This document shows, piece by piece, positions 11,121 to 23,500 of a stretch of DNA of 64,000 nt. This DNA is from Carnegiea gigantea. Lineage: Eukaryota > Streptophyta > Magnoliopsida > Caryophyllales > Cactaceae. Position numbers and translations under genes: made by a program. The notes below the pieces were generated by a model. That model did no database searches. It was not told where the DNA came from and saw only the letters and a program-made list of their open reading frames with translations. The DNA lies in assembly GCA_029747015.1 (NCBI GenBank), contig JAKOGI010000823.1, positions 256,001 through 320,000 of the forward strand. The letters are read 5' to 3'. Position 1 is the first letter of the stretch; each line of letters begins with the position of its first letter.

Positions 11121-13470
11121 AATTCTACTGAGTGACGGAGCCAATTGTATATAATAGGGTTCCACTTTTGAACTTTTTATAATTTTATAATATCAATTAC
11201 TAATTTTTATGGGATGTTCACTTTTAACATTTCAAAGATGCTTATGCAAAATTATGAGTAATTTTCTTGTTGATGGATGCACAGGACCCCAGTAAGCTCG
11301 TCATGCATCCATCCTTGTTCGTACCCAGGGTGAAGAAGCCTTCCTTTTTTATTATTATTATTATTATTAAGCCAATAGGCTAAATTTGAACTACAATAGG
11401 AAATTCAAAATAAACAAAGGCACCAACTCAAGAAGCCTTCCTTTGACCTTTAACACTAATATGGGCTCCGCAATTGCAGTCAGGTCTTCCTTTTGTCATT
11501 TCATGGACACTAATTTGTGCCCGTACTTATGCACGGGATATTTAAATCGTAAATCAATAAAATTAAATCAACATAAAATATGAAGTTTATAAAAGTACTC
11601 AAAGCTAAAAAACCTATAAGATAAACATAGTGACAAAGTATTCTTTAAAATAATTATGAATAAATCAAATACCAGAAGTCATTTTGTTGCTTGTATGTAT
11701 CAAAATTAAGAATATGAGTCAATAAGATCCATCCCATTTTATTATATTTCAGACAATTAATCCAATAATACCATATGTAGCAGGATATGTGAAGTAAATA
11801 CCATACTTATCGTATATATGCCTATGTTGGAAATCTAAACAACAAATGTAAAAACCTTCATGATAATGATGCACAGATATGCATTCAACTTCTTCAATCC
11901 AATACTAATGGAATGTGGATCTACCTGAACTGAAAGGCTCTTCCCATAAGATGCTAGATGATCTACAATAATAGAAATTTCCAATAACCAAATTTAATAT
12001 TGCCTCATTAGTGAAACATATGTTGGAAAAATCTTATACTAGAAAAAATTGTTCACCCACTGTCACATGTATAATAAATTTGATCGAAAGTCAATCTCTG
12101 ACAATAAACAATTAGAAACATGAGCAATGAATCTATTTCCATTCGGTCGAACCATTTAGAACTTTTTCACTAAGTGTTCATCCTTATTTAAATAGTGCAC
12201 TCATTTAACCCAGTGACATATCAACAAATATATACAACACAATCTTTTGATTTATTTGTCAACGTATGAAGGTTAGTAGTTAACTTTTTTATCTGAAGGA
12301 TGTAGACAAATGGAACAAACCCAAAAGCTAGAAATTATAAAGCAACAACTTTTTTTTTTGGTTTGTTTCTTTGGGAAGAAGCTTAAAATGGTTAATGAAA
12401 GCCAAAATCACAATCTGAAATGATATCATACATAAAAAAATCCATATTAAAAAAAGAAGTGGAGAATTTTATCTGAATAAGAAATCAAAATAAGAAATCA
12501 ATTAAATGGAAAGCTTCAAGGAAAAGGAGACCAAGTTAGAAGGCAATCAAAATTTAATAAAAATCTATATACAAATAAATCCATTCCATAGCTTCTCAGT
12601 TCCTACGGCGACAATGAATCACCTCTATCACATTGTTTCTTCAATTTCTTTAGATAGAAACCTTGAAAAAAGGGTTATCGATCTAAAGATTATTGTATTT
12701 ACCTGTTCAATCAAACAAAAAAAAGTAGCTTCTTCTTCAACATTTCCCAAAGAAATAAACTGTTGTTTTTTAAAGGTAAGTAAGTAAACTTGGTATATAA
12801 GTAATATTTATGTACAAAATATTGTAGAATCAGAAGGTCTTAATGGGGAAAAGAAATAGTGCAGTAAGGTCTGACAACAGATAATCTCTATCTCTGATAA
12901 AGCAACAAAAAAACAAATCAACTGTATCACATATTTGATGACGATACACAATTTTGGTAAAAAAGCACATAAAAAAAAAGCAAATTAAAATGAGATAAAA
13001 ATAACTATTGGCAAACCTAAGTAAACAAAAACAAATTTAAATCCAGATGAAGGAAATTATAACTTAAACAACTAAATTAAAGTCAGTACATTTGCAAAAC
13101 TTCCACATCCTCCCAATATAACCCCCAAAAATGGACAATGGTCAATGGTTTATTATCTTACTCATCCAAAATAATGAAATGAAAATTAGATCAAAAAAGT
13201 TGAAGAAAACGAAATAACATATCCCAACTTATTTGAAATATTAATACAGTAAGTCCCAATAGAAGAGTTGGCAATAATTAACTTAAGGAGCATGCAAATG
13301 ACAATGACAATGACAATGACGGCCATAGAAAGAGCTGGAGATCTAACAACATATCCTAATGAAAGAGCTCTCATTTATTAACAACAATGATGGCAACATG
13401 GCTATAGAAAGGGAAGAAGCAAAGTTGTTTGCATTGTCATTAGGGGGTAGGGGTTTCTCAATTTATAGAA
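11121..13470. other. AT-rich spacer with short simple repeats
   Basis: No coding region is supported. It contains an (ATT)n run at about 11349-11369 and an (ATGACA)n-like run near 13297-13320. Near 11129 a GTGACGGAGCCA word resembles the hAT-type MITE end seen at 43180, but no partner end is visible. The frame at 12506-12787 (93 codons) has low-complexity composition and no family match. Confidence 0.5.
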
Positions 13471-13838
13471 AGAGGAATAGTCTAAAGTTCCCGAGATTTT
13501 AGGCTCATGGTGGTTACAGGATTAATATAATTTATTTCATAAAGTTGAAGTGGTTGGAATTTGTTTTTTAATATTTTTTAATAAGTAAATGTTAAAGAGG
13601 AATAGTCTAGAGTTTCCGAGATTTTAGGCTTATGGTGGTTACAGGATTAATATAATTTATCTCATAAAGTTGAAGTGGTTGGAATTTGTTTTTTAATATT
13701 TTTTAATAAGTAAATGTTAAAGAGGAATAGTCTAGAGTTTTCGAGATTTTAGGCTTATGGTGGTTACAGGATTAATATAATTTATCTCATAAAGTTGAAG
13801 TGGTTGGAATTTGTTTTTTAATATTTTTTAATAAGTAA
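13471..13838. repeat. Three-copy tandem repeat, 125-bp unit
   Basis: AGAGGAATAG recurs at 13471, 13596 and 13721, giving a unit of 125 bp. The third copy ends near 13838. Copies 2 and 3 differ at only one or two positions; copy 1 differs at a few more and lacks the first bases of the unit. No open frame runs through it. It appears to be a local minisatellite-like expansion of non-coding DNA. Confidence 0.95.
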
Positions 13839-15707
13839 CGTGGTCAAGATTCAATTGAGTCTAACTGGCATAGGAATTGGAGGAGTGGGAAGTTTGGTTG
13901 TTAAGGAAAGTTGCAACTGCTCATCTAGGAGTGAGGTTAATTTTGTAACTGCCTGTATAATGATTAATCCATTACCCATCTACCACGGAGCTTTGTCTTG
14001 GTTTTAAAAGTTGTTATCCATGGTGGCAGTTATTATATTTTGAGAATTCAAGGAAACGTGGGGTCTATTGGATAATGTGGCTAGAGAGATTAGATATATT
14101 TTGAAATTTAATTTTGAAATTTGATTTCTCGATTTTTTGGGGGGATTTCAGCAGGATTGCACAAAATGTCTTGAATGAGGGAGGGAAAGCTTTTAAGCCA
14201 CTTATCATTCTGCTGTTTATTATATAAAGATTAGTGTTCACCTATGGTACATGCACTTTCATGTAATGCTTGGATGCAAATACTGTTGCATCACAAACAA
14301 ATTTATAACAATATTTGCATGGTCATATGTGGTTGTATGAGAGCTACCATTGGAAGAAAAGAATTACTTTGTTATGAAAACTACCATAAATTATACAATT
14401 ATGATTACATTTTAATGTTGATTACTTACATTGTATTATTATAATTATACAACATTAAACCCAACGTCACGTCATAGTGCCAATTTGAGATTTGATTACT
14501 GTGGCCGTATTTCCTTTGGTCAAGCTCGCATTGGCCGCGCGCAAGAATAGGTCACGTTAGATGAAATGACTTTATGATTAGTGAGACTTGGTTTCCTCAA
14601 ATCAATAAGAATAAGGTTTACTTTTCATTATTTCTTAGTTGCAGATCCCAAATAATATTCTTCAACATGAAATGACATGATCATTCGACCTCTTACACGT
14701 GATTGAATCTCTAATCTTTATCTATCTTGGAAGGTTTCCTCATGTAAGAAACTTGACTGTACACCACGTCGCCTCTTATTGGTCACAGTGAGGTGGATAC
14801 TGTAATTTTCGTGCTCTCATATGGCTTTTCCCTAGCCACCGAGGGTGACCTTAGTGACGACAATTCCTCGCAGTTTGGAATATGACATTTTTACCTTCTT
14901 CAATTTACTAATATGACTAGTATGGCATTTGGTTGCCCTTCCCCAACTTTCGAACAAAATAAGGATGCATAGGAAGTCTATAGCAAGTCTAATATTTGTG
15001 ACAATTGGCATTCCTTAATAGAGACAAACATGAGATGTCATGATGTTATTGTGTAGGGAGTTAAAATCTTAAATTTGAAATTAAAACTGGCTTATGAATG
15101 AGATACATCCAGGGGTTAGGTGAATTAATGATCACAGAACAAATGATAATCGGATAAGAAGCATTGACAGCAATGACATACAATGTGTCTTTCGTTAACA
15201 TGAGATTATTTCACTCGCTGATTTTTGTAGATGAGGAGTATTGCCCCTTTTTCTTTGTTTTGTTATTAAGAGGTAAAGTTACGTCACTACATGATGTATC
15301 ACTTCTAACTTGTGTATATATTTTTCTTATCATGGTAAATATTAATGGACCTATGGGTCTCCTATCTAAGGAAACCCACCCCATATGTCAAGAGCACCCA
15401 CAGTGCAACTTTATTTTACAGAACTCCGGGCAGATGGTTACCTCTTCACATCATTGCAATTTTTCATTTTTGGAACTCATTTTTCTCCATTTCATTTTCC
15501 AATATAACTTTATCTTAAATTACGAAATAAAATATTCGTCATGAACTCACATCATGACATACAATCATTTTTTCTTTTCAATCACCTAAAAATTTTATTT
15601 TTGTAAAAAAAGAAAAGAAAGGAAAAAGCAAAATGGACACAGAAAGGCAAAAAGGCAAAGAACGTTGGAGAGCACAATACTGTGTTTCAGATTGTATGGT
15701 GTCATTC
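13839..15707. other. Spacer left of the CACTA element
   Basis: No supported gene. The longest frame (15164-15544, 126 codons) is rich in Phe, Leu and Ile, resembles no family known to me and has no helpful context. Shorter frames are noise. Confidence 0.5.
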
Positions 15708-15720
15708 CACTACAAGAAAA
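15708..15720 (+). repeat. Left terminal inverted repeat of CACTA element
   Basis: CACTACAAGAAAA, an exact inverted match to 28425-28437. It starts with the CACTAC diagnostic of the superfamily. Confidence 0.97.
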
Positions 15721-15870
15721 TTGATTTTTTGTAGCAACTTTGTTGTAGCAATTTCAAATTTGCTACAATAATATAAAAAAAGTAAAATAATTGTAGCATA
15801 TCTAATATTGCCACAAAAGGTTGAGCCTATTGTGGCAATTCGGCAAAATGGCCACAAAAGATATTTATAT
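15721..15870. repeat. Left subterminal repeat array
   Basis: Contains repeated TTGTAGCAA, TTGCTACAA, TTGTGGCAA and GCCACAAAA words in both orientations. In En/Spm such words are bound by TNPA to bring the ends together. That role is inferred from the superfamily. Confidence 0.88.
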
Positions 15871-16331
15871 TTTTCACAAAAAGGGGGTCAGTTTTGGAGG
15901 GAATTTTTCATCCATTGAAAAGATTTCCCTCCTTCCTGCTTGCTATATTTTTATTACCAAATGTATTTCCCTCCCTATCAAATAAAACCTATTTGCAATT
16001 GAAAAAAAAAGAAAAAGAAACAAATTGAAGAGCAGGCAACCAAAACCGTAAGGGAGCTCATCTCTGCAAAACCGTGAACTTATTTTTGCGTTCCCTTCAA
16101 TTCTTCAGACCCTACTTCCATTGAATGCTCCTCCTTCAATTTTTCCCTATGCTTGTGCCAGACAATCGTTCATCTCCTACTCCTTCAATTCCAGTTGAGC
16201 CTGCGATAAGTTCTGCTGTTGTTCCTTCTTCTCAGACCAAAGCTAGATTAGTTGAAACTTGGATTCTTCGGTACTTCCTTCCAATTCATCATTCGATCTA
16301 GAACTCAGTCGTGTCTTCAACTCTTTTGTAG

Positions 16332-16437
16332 TTAAGTGTGGATTCATCTATCCTTCCTCCTTCTGAGAGCGACCCGAGATTGATTATTAGATTGAGGGTT
16401 GAATTGGTCGTGTAATTGTGACAGCAGGTATGCCCTT
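16332..16437 (+). other. Putative leader exon, copy 1
   Basis: Preceded by a pyrimidine-rich stretch ending TTTTGTAG and followed by CAG|GTATG, so it has the layout of an internal or 5'-UTR exon. A related sequence recurs at 19689-19757. It shares ATTCATCTATCC near the start, TTGAAT(T) in the middle and GTGACAGCAG|GTATG at the donor. Copy 1 has about 37 extra bases. No reading frame is conserved, so it is probably untranslated leader. Splicing is inferred from sequence signals only. Confidence 0.55.
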
Positions 16438-17468
16438 TTATCTATCTTCCTGAAATTCGCATAAACCCTAATTGTTTGATGCTTCTTTGAAAATCATCCG
16501 TTTCTTCCCATTTGTTAATTGGTTTTGTCAAAGTGATTTGTCTTGTTGACAGCATGTATGCTACTTGTTACTTGCTTCATTCTTGAACTGGTTTCTAAAT
16601 TTTCGTTTGCCCAAATAATCTGTCTTGGTGAGATGTTGATTGCAACAAATTTGTGTTTCTCCCCATCTGCTACTTGGTTCTGTGAAAGTGAAATTCACCC
16701 GTTCCATCACCTTTTGTTTCATGGTTCTTTGAAAATCAGTTTTAGGTCTTGGTTAAATTGACTCAACTTGTTAAATTGCTCTGTCATTACTCTCATGTGC
16801 TAAACTTTTGTTAAATTTCTCAAGTTTCTCGGTTCAGGAAAAGGCGGCAAATAAGTCACACAAAAACAGAACTGATTCAAATAATGTAGGCTGGGTTTCG
16901 TTGCTTTTGGATTTGGTTTTGAGGAAACTGTTAAGTGATGTTCAGGAAAAGATAATGATGTTGTCAATATGTTCAAATGACTTATTTTTCTGGTTGAGTA
17001 ATGGTGTTTGAGCAAACTATACAGTACTGGTTGAGGTAAGTGGAGTTGTTTAGACTAGAATGGCTCTGTTCCTGATAGGGAGGTTAAGGTTATATCTGCT
17101 ACTAAGTCCTAATGTCAGTTGGTCCAACAATTTTGTCACAAAAATCCAAGCACTATTAACAGGAAATTATGAGGCTGATTCAGTCTAGGTTGGTGATTGC
17201 CTATGTTAGACTATTCAGAGTGAGCTTTCATGTATGTGTTAGTGTGTGTATTTATTTAATTTTGATAAACTCCATCAGGTTCTTGATTTGTAGGTTTGCT
17301 TTGATTGCAAATGATTCTATTTCTCAGCTTTCATGTAGACAAACAAAATCTATATGAAGTAAAAAGACTATAGTTTATCTAATGTCCTGCTCACATTGAA
17401 TCTACCCATTCCTACCCATCAACCCCTTACTTGAAAATAAATATCCAACCCCATAATAGATCTTTGAT

Positions 17469-17992
17469 ATCAATGGTCATGCTGGTATAAATGGTCTGGA
17501 AGTTGGGGAGACGGTTGTCATTACCTCAGCTTTTCTAATACACAATGTTAGGTAATTTGGAGCATCCAAGGATCTGAGTATCAGCAGGCTCATGCATTCT
17601 CTATGTATCTTGTACAACCTTTCTTAGCAATTTCTTTGGCTTTATTCTGCTACAACTGGTATCCTTCTTCTGTATTCATTGGAGACACGTATAAATACTT
17701 TACAGGAATGACAATGGCTATTGTTAGCATTCTAGGTCACTTCAGCGAGACACTGTTGATATTCTTTACTCCTCAAGTTTTGAATTTCCTCTTATCTCTT
17801 CCCCAGCCTGCTGGCTTGATTCCTTGCTCCAGACAGCACCTCCCAAAATTCAATCCTAATACAGGGCTATTAACTGGGACAAATGATGGCACACTTGTAA
17901 ACTTCACATTAAGACTAGTTGGACGAATACGGGAAGAATCGCTCTGCATTGCTTTTCTTCTTGTCCAAGCTATTGCATGTTGTTTCTGTTTC
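17469..17992 (+). pseudogene. Captured fragment of GPT/ALG7 (dolichyl-phosphate GlcNAc-phosphotransferase)
   Basis: The full-length enzyme sits in the ER membrane and makes the first lipid-linked sugar of N-glycosylation from UDP-GlcNAc and dolichyl phosphate. Here only the C-terminal half is present: GINGLEVGETVVI near 17480, YLVQPFLAISLAL near 17606, YPSSVFIGDTY near 17657, FTGMTMAIVSILGHFSETL near 17700, PQVLNFLLSLPQ near 17775, TGLLTGTNDGTLVNF near 17865 and ACCFCF at 17975-17992. From 17603 the frame is open for 153 codons to 18064, but after CFCF it no longer resembles the family. Upstream there are a TAA at 17553 (likely C-to-T) and a one-base deletion near 17574. The N-terminal helices are absent. 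It lies inside the CACTA leader, between the two copies of the putative leader exon. Family identity is recognised from memory. Confidence 0.9.
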
Positions 17993-18064
17993 TATATTAT
18001 GTTTTTGTCTGAAATTGTAATTTGCGTGCTTAAAGTAATACATGTTCGGTTGAAAGGTTCATAA

Positions 18065-19688
18065 CTTAAAATCTGAATTCCTACGTATTCTGAAATTTGC
18101 TAACTGTATGTGTAATTACAGAGGAAATAGGCAGCGACTTTACTGTGCTTTTGTGGCCTCCTTAAATATGTTGTGTCATCATTTTCATAATGTCTAAACT
18201 CTACTGTTTACTTTATTTTATTGAAATGATCTTGCATTGCTTTGGGATTTTACAGCTAGGAGGTACATTGATCATAAAGTTAAAGTTGTGGTAAGCCATG
18301 AGCTAAGAGCAGAAAGTTCAATGTTATTAACGTTTTCCTTGTTGTAAATTATAACAACTCAGCTGTTTGCACAGGTTGGGATTTCAACAAAAGCTTACTT
18401 GCAGAAATTGAATAAAGCAATTGAGGTACTTAGTTGCAGCCATCACAAGAATATTTGTGCAGGAGCTATTTAATTTCCTTATATACTTTTCTGAGTTAGT
18501 CTATCCAACTTATTTTATATTTTGACAAAAAAATGTAACCTCCATGAAGCTATTCCCTAAAATTGAAAAGGTAGTAGGGACATGTTCCTCTGTAAATATA
18601 TATTTGGCTTGTAATTGGATATAACTCAATTTGGCCAACAATTTATTACATTTTCTGTTTTGATAGTGAATTACATCTGTTTAAGTGATCAGGGTATCTA
18701 GTTTAACAATTTATTCAATGTGTTCGCTGTGAAATACATCTATTTAAGTGGATATACAAATACTAAATGTACTCAATTTTTGGCATGTAGATCAATAGTG
18801 TCTTGTTTGTGCATTTCACTTCTATTGCTTGAAATTGAACATTCTTGGGCCGAGTGTTTGAAACTAAATAAACATTTAAAGGAGAGAAAGGGATATTTTT
18901 TATCCTTTGCTTGTTTCCTGAATCTGTCACATTCGATGACCTATTACTTGCATTCATAATATCATGTTAACCACATCAATCCCAACACCCGCTGCCTAGG
19001 GCAGGGGCTTTCACCTTAATTTGTGGGACTCTTTCCTTTTTCCTTGCTCACTTTTTTTGTTTTTTTTGGGAGGGGGGAGATAGGGTTGTTTCTAGCTGTT
19101 TAGTGACATTATTTTATTCTAGTGTCAGTGAAAGCATTAGGAATAGATGCTAATTATGGATTCCATTGTATATTTATCAAAAGCATTGTGTATTGTTATA
19201 TATTTATCACTAACATTAAATTGTTGACTTAGAGTGGTCATATATTTATTAAAAGCATGTTACGTATTGTTTGTAAGTACCATCCACTCCTCTCTGTTCT
19301 AGCCCCAAGCCAAGTTGGAAGGTGAAACCCTAAACCTAACTTAGTTGATTTAGTGAGTTGTTGAGATTGAATTTATGGATTAAATGATATAATTGGCATT
19401 GCTACTTATTGTATTTGCAAGTTCTGAAATTGTTATGGACGTTTGTGTTGGATTGTGATTTGGAAGAAAGTTGACAGAGAGTAGAGAGTGGGAGATTGAG
19501 GTTATGTTTAATTTTCAATTTGCTTGTGCTTACGACAATTTATCGAAATTGTTAATCCTAGTGAATAACTGAGTAAAATGATCAAGTTCGACGTTATTCG
19601 GTTATATTGTGAAATTATGGATTGGTTTGGATGATTATTGGATTATTGGCATAGTTTGAATAACTGAGTTAGATGGAATCTTTTGCAG
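18065..19688. other. CACTA leader, non-coding or unidentified
   Basis: No clear gene. Two short stretches with exon-like borders are visible. One near 18256-18290 starts after TTTTACAG and could read ARRYIDHKVKVV before GTAAG. The other, about 18375-18425, starts after GCACAG and could read VGISTKAYLQKLNKAIE before GTAC. These could be further captured host exons, but I do not recognise the protein. A G-run lies near 19067. Confidence 0.4.
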
Positions 19689-19757
19689 TTGAGCGTGGGA
19701 TTCATCTATCCTTTATTCTTCTCAGGGATTGAATTTGTCGTGCAATCGTGACAGCAG
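19689..19757 (+). other. Putative leader exon, copy 2
   Basis: Preceded by TTTTGCAG and followed by CAG|GTATG. It is a shorter version of 16332-16437. It is the copy nearer to the transposase coding region, so it may be the one belonging to the original leader. Confidence 0.55.
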
Positions 19758-20571
19758 GTATGGCATTTGTTTTAGGGTAGTCTTGATAGTTTTAGTACCA
19801 ATGCTACTCAATGGATGGGGGCTAAAAGACTTCAACTGTGTTGTTAATGAACATAGGAGAATTGGTGGAGTGGTAGTGAGTTCACAGGAAATGCTCAAAT
19901 TTTAGCAACGTATTGAGCAATGTCAATTGCAAGAGATGAGATTTCAAGACACTTTTTATACACAGTCTTATAAATAGCAGGTTGGAGATAGAAACTTTAA
20001 AAAAAAAAAATAGATAGGTATTTATCAATGAAGATTAGGTTGTTCGTTTCTTTAGGATTAGCTATGATCACTGTTGCATATGTAAGTCAAGATGGATGCA
20101 CTACAATGGATTTTCTTTGTTTATGATCACTGTTGATAATTCAAAGTTAAATCTTTGCACCTACTATTAGAAGCTTGAAGTCCAGAGAATATAATTGGGA
20201 AAAGTGGAATTCTTTGGGGATGGGGAAGGCAGTTTAATCGAGAAAGATTCGAGTAAAATGTTCATGTAAATGCTTTCGGGTCGGCTAGTTGATCTATTTT
20301 ACGATTCGAAGGGATAGGGAATTTGTGTGAGCATTGCTATGTTTCCATGAAATTTGAGCTTCTTTGACATGTAAGATAATTTTGTAGTCCCGGATTAGTG
20401 GCATAGCAGTATGCTGTTTCTGTGTGTTCTGATACCAATTTTTGTTAATCTTTGCATGTGGTTGAGTTTAGTTTGTATTTTTGCCAAATTTGCACTCTCT
20501 TTCGGTTCAAATATGAATGACACAAAATATTTACGTGGAAAAGTAATCAGTTTATATTATAATTGATAGAA

Positions 20572-23500
20572 ATGAATAAGGATCGCACTTGGATGAATTG
20601 GAAGACGTTTAACTGTAGGAAGAAGCCAGAATATATAAATGGGGTAAAACAGTTCCTTGAGTTTGCTTTTGCTAATGTGGCTGAATCTGGGAAAATAAGA
20701 TGCCCATGTGTCAATTGTGACAACTATAGTTACCAAAATAGAAAAACAGTTATGCTTCATTTGCTCAGTGATGGGATAGTTAGGAGTTATAATCCATGGG
20801 AGTTTCATGGGGAGAAATCTAATCATGAAGAGCCCATTGATGCAAGTCAAAAGGATAGAAGTGATAGAGATGAGCATCAAGATTCAATGTTGTCAGTGGG
20901 CGAGGAGGATGTAGATGAAACATTTGCCATGGTAAATGACATAACAAATGCCCGAGCATTTCACATAATGGATGAGTTTGAAAGGTTAGGCGGTCCTGAA
21001 ATTAGTGAGTCCCCCGAAGTACTTCAGAAGTTTGCTAGATTAGTTAGAGATGCTGAGAAAGAGTTATTTCCAGGATGTGAGAAATTCTCAAAGTTAGAGT
21101 TTATGGTACATCTCCTCCATATAAAGTGTTTATGTGTTGGAGTGATAAGTCTCTCACAATGATACTTGAACTTTTGAAGAAAGCGTTTGATTTTGACGAT
21201 ACATTCCCAAAGAATGCTTATGAAGCAAAAAAGTATACTCGGGACCTTGGCTTGAGTTATGTGAAAATTGAGGCTTGTAAGAATGATTGTATACTTTATT
21301 GGAAGGAGCATGAGCATGCAGACAAATGTCCTAAATGCGCTCATCCAAGGTGGAAGGACAAGAGAGAAGAGGCTGATGATAGTGATGATGAAAGTGATAA
21401 AAAGGGACAGAGGAAAAACATTCCTTATAAGATCTTACGCTATTTCCCTCTTGTACCAAGACTCCAAAGATTATTTATGTCGGCCAAAATAGCTTCTCAC
21501 ATGCGGTGGCATAAGGATAAACGTCGAGATGATGGGATATTAAGGCATCCTGCAGATGCACAGGCTTAGAAGTCATTTGATGCATCGTATGCTGATTTTG
21601 CAAAAGATCCACGTAATGTGAGGTTGGGTTTATGTAGTGATGGGTTTACTCCATATTTAAATATAAATTCAACCTATAGCATTTGGCCTATTTTTTTGGT
21701 TCCTTATAATTTACCACCTTGGATGCGTATGAAAAAGCCATACACATTTTTAAACATGATCATCCCTGGTAAAACTGCTCCAGGAACTGATATTGATGTG
21801 TATCTACAACCACGAATTGATGAACTGAAGACTTTATAGGATGGGGTAAATACGTATGATGCATTTAAAGCTGAATATTTTAATTTGCGCGCGGCTTTGT
21901 TTTGGACAATTAATGATTTTCCTGCATATGGTAATTTGTCTGGATGGAGTGTAAAAGGACGTCTTGCTTGCCCGGTTTGTAATAAAGATACATGGTCATG
22001 TTACTTGCCTCATTGGAATAAACAATGCTACATGGGTCATCGTAGATTCTTGGAAGCTGATCATAGGTGGAGATTTGACAAAAAAGCTTTTGATAACACA
22101 ATAGAGATAGATCCTCCTCTTAAATTGTTATCTGGTGATGACGTTCTTGAGCAAATTGGCAATTCTGAAAATATTCAATTTGGCAAGGTTAAGGGTAAAA
22201 GGAAGCGAACAAAACCAAAGTTGATTTACAACTGGGAGAAGAAAAGTATCTTCTTCGAATTACCTTATTGGAGGAAGAACTTAATTCGCCATAACTTAGA
22301 TGTTATGCACATTGAGAAGAACATTTGTGAAAGTATACTAGGAACCCTCATGAATATACCAGGAAAGACCAATGATAATTTGAAGAGCGGCTTAGACTTG
22401 GTGCAATTGGGAATCAGAAAGAGCTTGCACCCGAAGAAGGTTGGTGACAAATATGAGATTCCCAAAGCATCATTTACATTAAGTTTGAGTGAAAGAAGAG
22501 ATGTGTGTAAATTCTTAGCAGATTTAAAGGTGCCAGATGGGTATTCATCCAATATAGGACGATGTGTTAATGTCAATGAGGGAAAAATAACAGGGTCACT
22601 CAAGAGTCATGATTATCATGTCTTTATGCAAGATTTGCTAGCACCTGCCTTTCGTGGAAAATTAGATAAGGATGTGTATGAACCACTTGTTGAGTTGTCA
22701 TTATTCTTTAAACAATTATGCTCAAAGGCATTAAAGGTTGATGTTTTGGAGAGGCTAGAAAAGAACATTGCAATTACGCTTTGCAAGCTAGAGCGTGTTT
22801 TTGTTCCCTTTTTTTTGACGTCATGGTGCACTTAACGATCCACTTGGCTACCGAAGCAAAGCTTGCTGGACCCGTTCAGTATCATTGGATGTACCCATTT
22901 GAAAGGTACTATAGATTTCTTTCTTGTCTTTTTGTTTAAAAAAACATAAGACATTATAAAGTATTACGCACTGCACTTATTTTATGCTATTGTTGATGGT
23001 TAGGATCATGCACACGTTAAAAGAATTTGTGCGTAATAAAGCTCGTCTAGAGGGGTCAATTGCTTAAGCTTATATAGCAGATGAGTGTTTAACCTTTTGT
23101 TCAAGGTATTTACATAGAGTTGAGACTAGATTTAATCGTCTAGAAAGGAATGAAGATAATGGACACAGACAAGATAAGGGATTAACAATTTTCATGAAGA
23201 TGGGAAATCCAATGGGTCAAGGAACTATCAAGGTTCTTTCCCATGAAGACTGGAAGCATGCTCACCTTTATGTGTTCAGAAATTGTGATGAAGCACAACC
23301 TTTTATTAAGTAAGAAATTTTTATTGTAACTTCTAATATTTTGAACCTACCAAAAAACTTCATAACCATAATTTTAGTTTTTGTATTTGTATAGGGAGTA
23401 TGAAAGTCTTACTACATTGCTTACTTTTACGGAGTGGTTTGAAAAGAGAGTAAGTAAAACATTATAAGTCCAACATATCCAATTAATTTAGGTACTAATG

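Noticed and set aside
12506..12787. 93-codon open frame
   Set aside because: Sits in A-rich spacer with low-complexity Lys/Ser content and no family resemblance.
15164..15544. 126-codon open frame
   Set aside because: No recognisable domain, T-rich composition, no neighbours or splice context. Likely chance.
21268..21492. Overlapping frame inside the TNPD gene
   Set aside because: Shadow of the TNPD reading frame in another phase.
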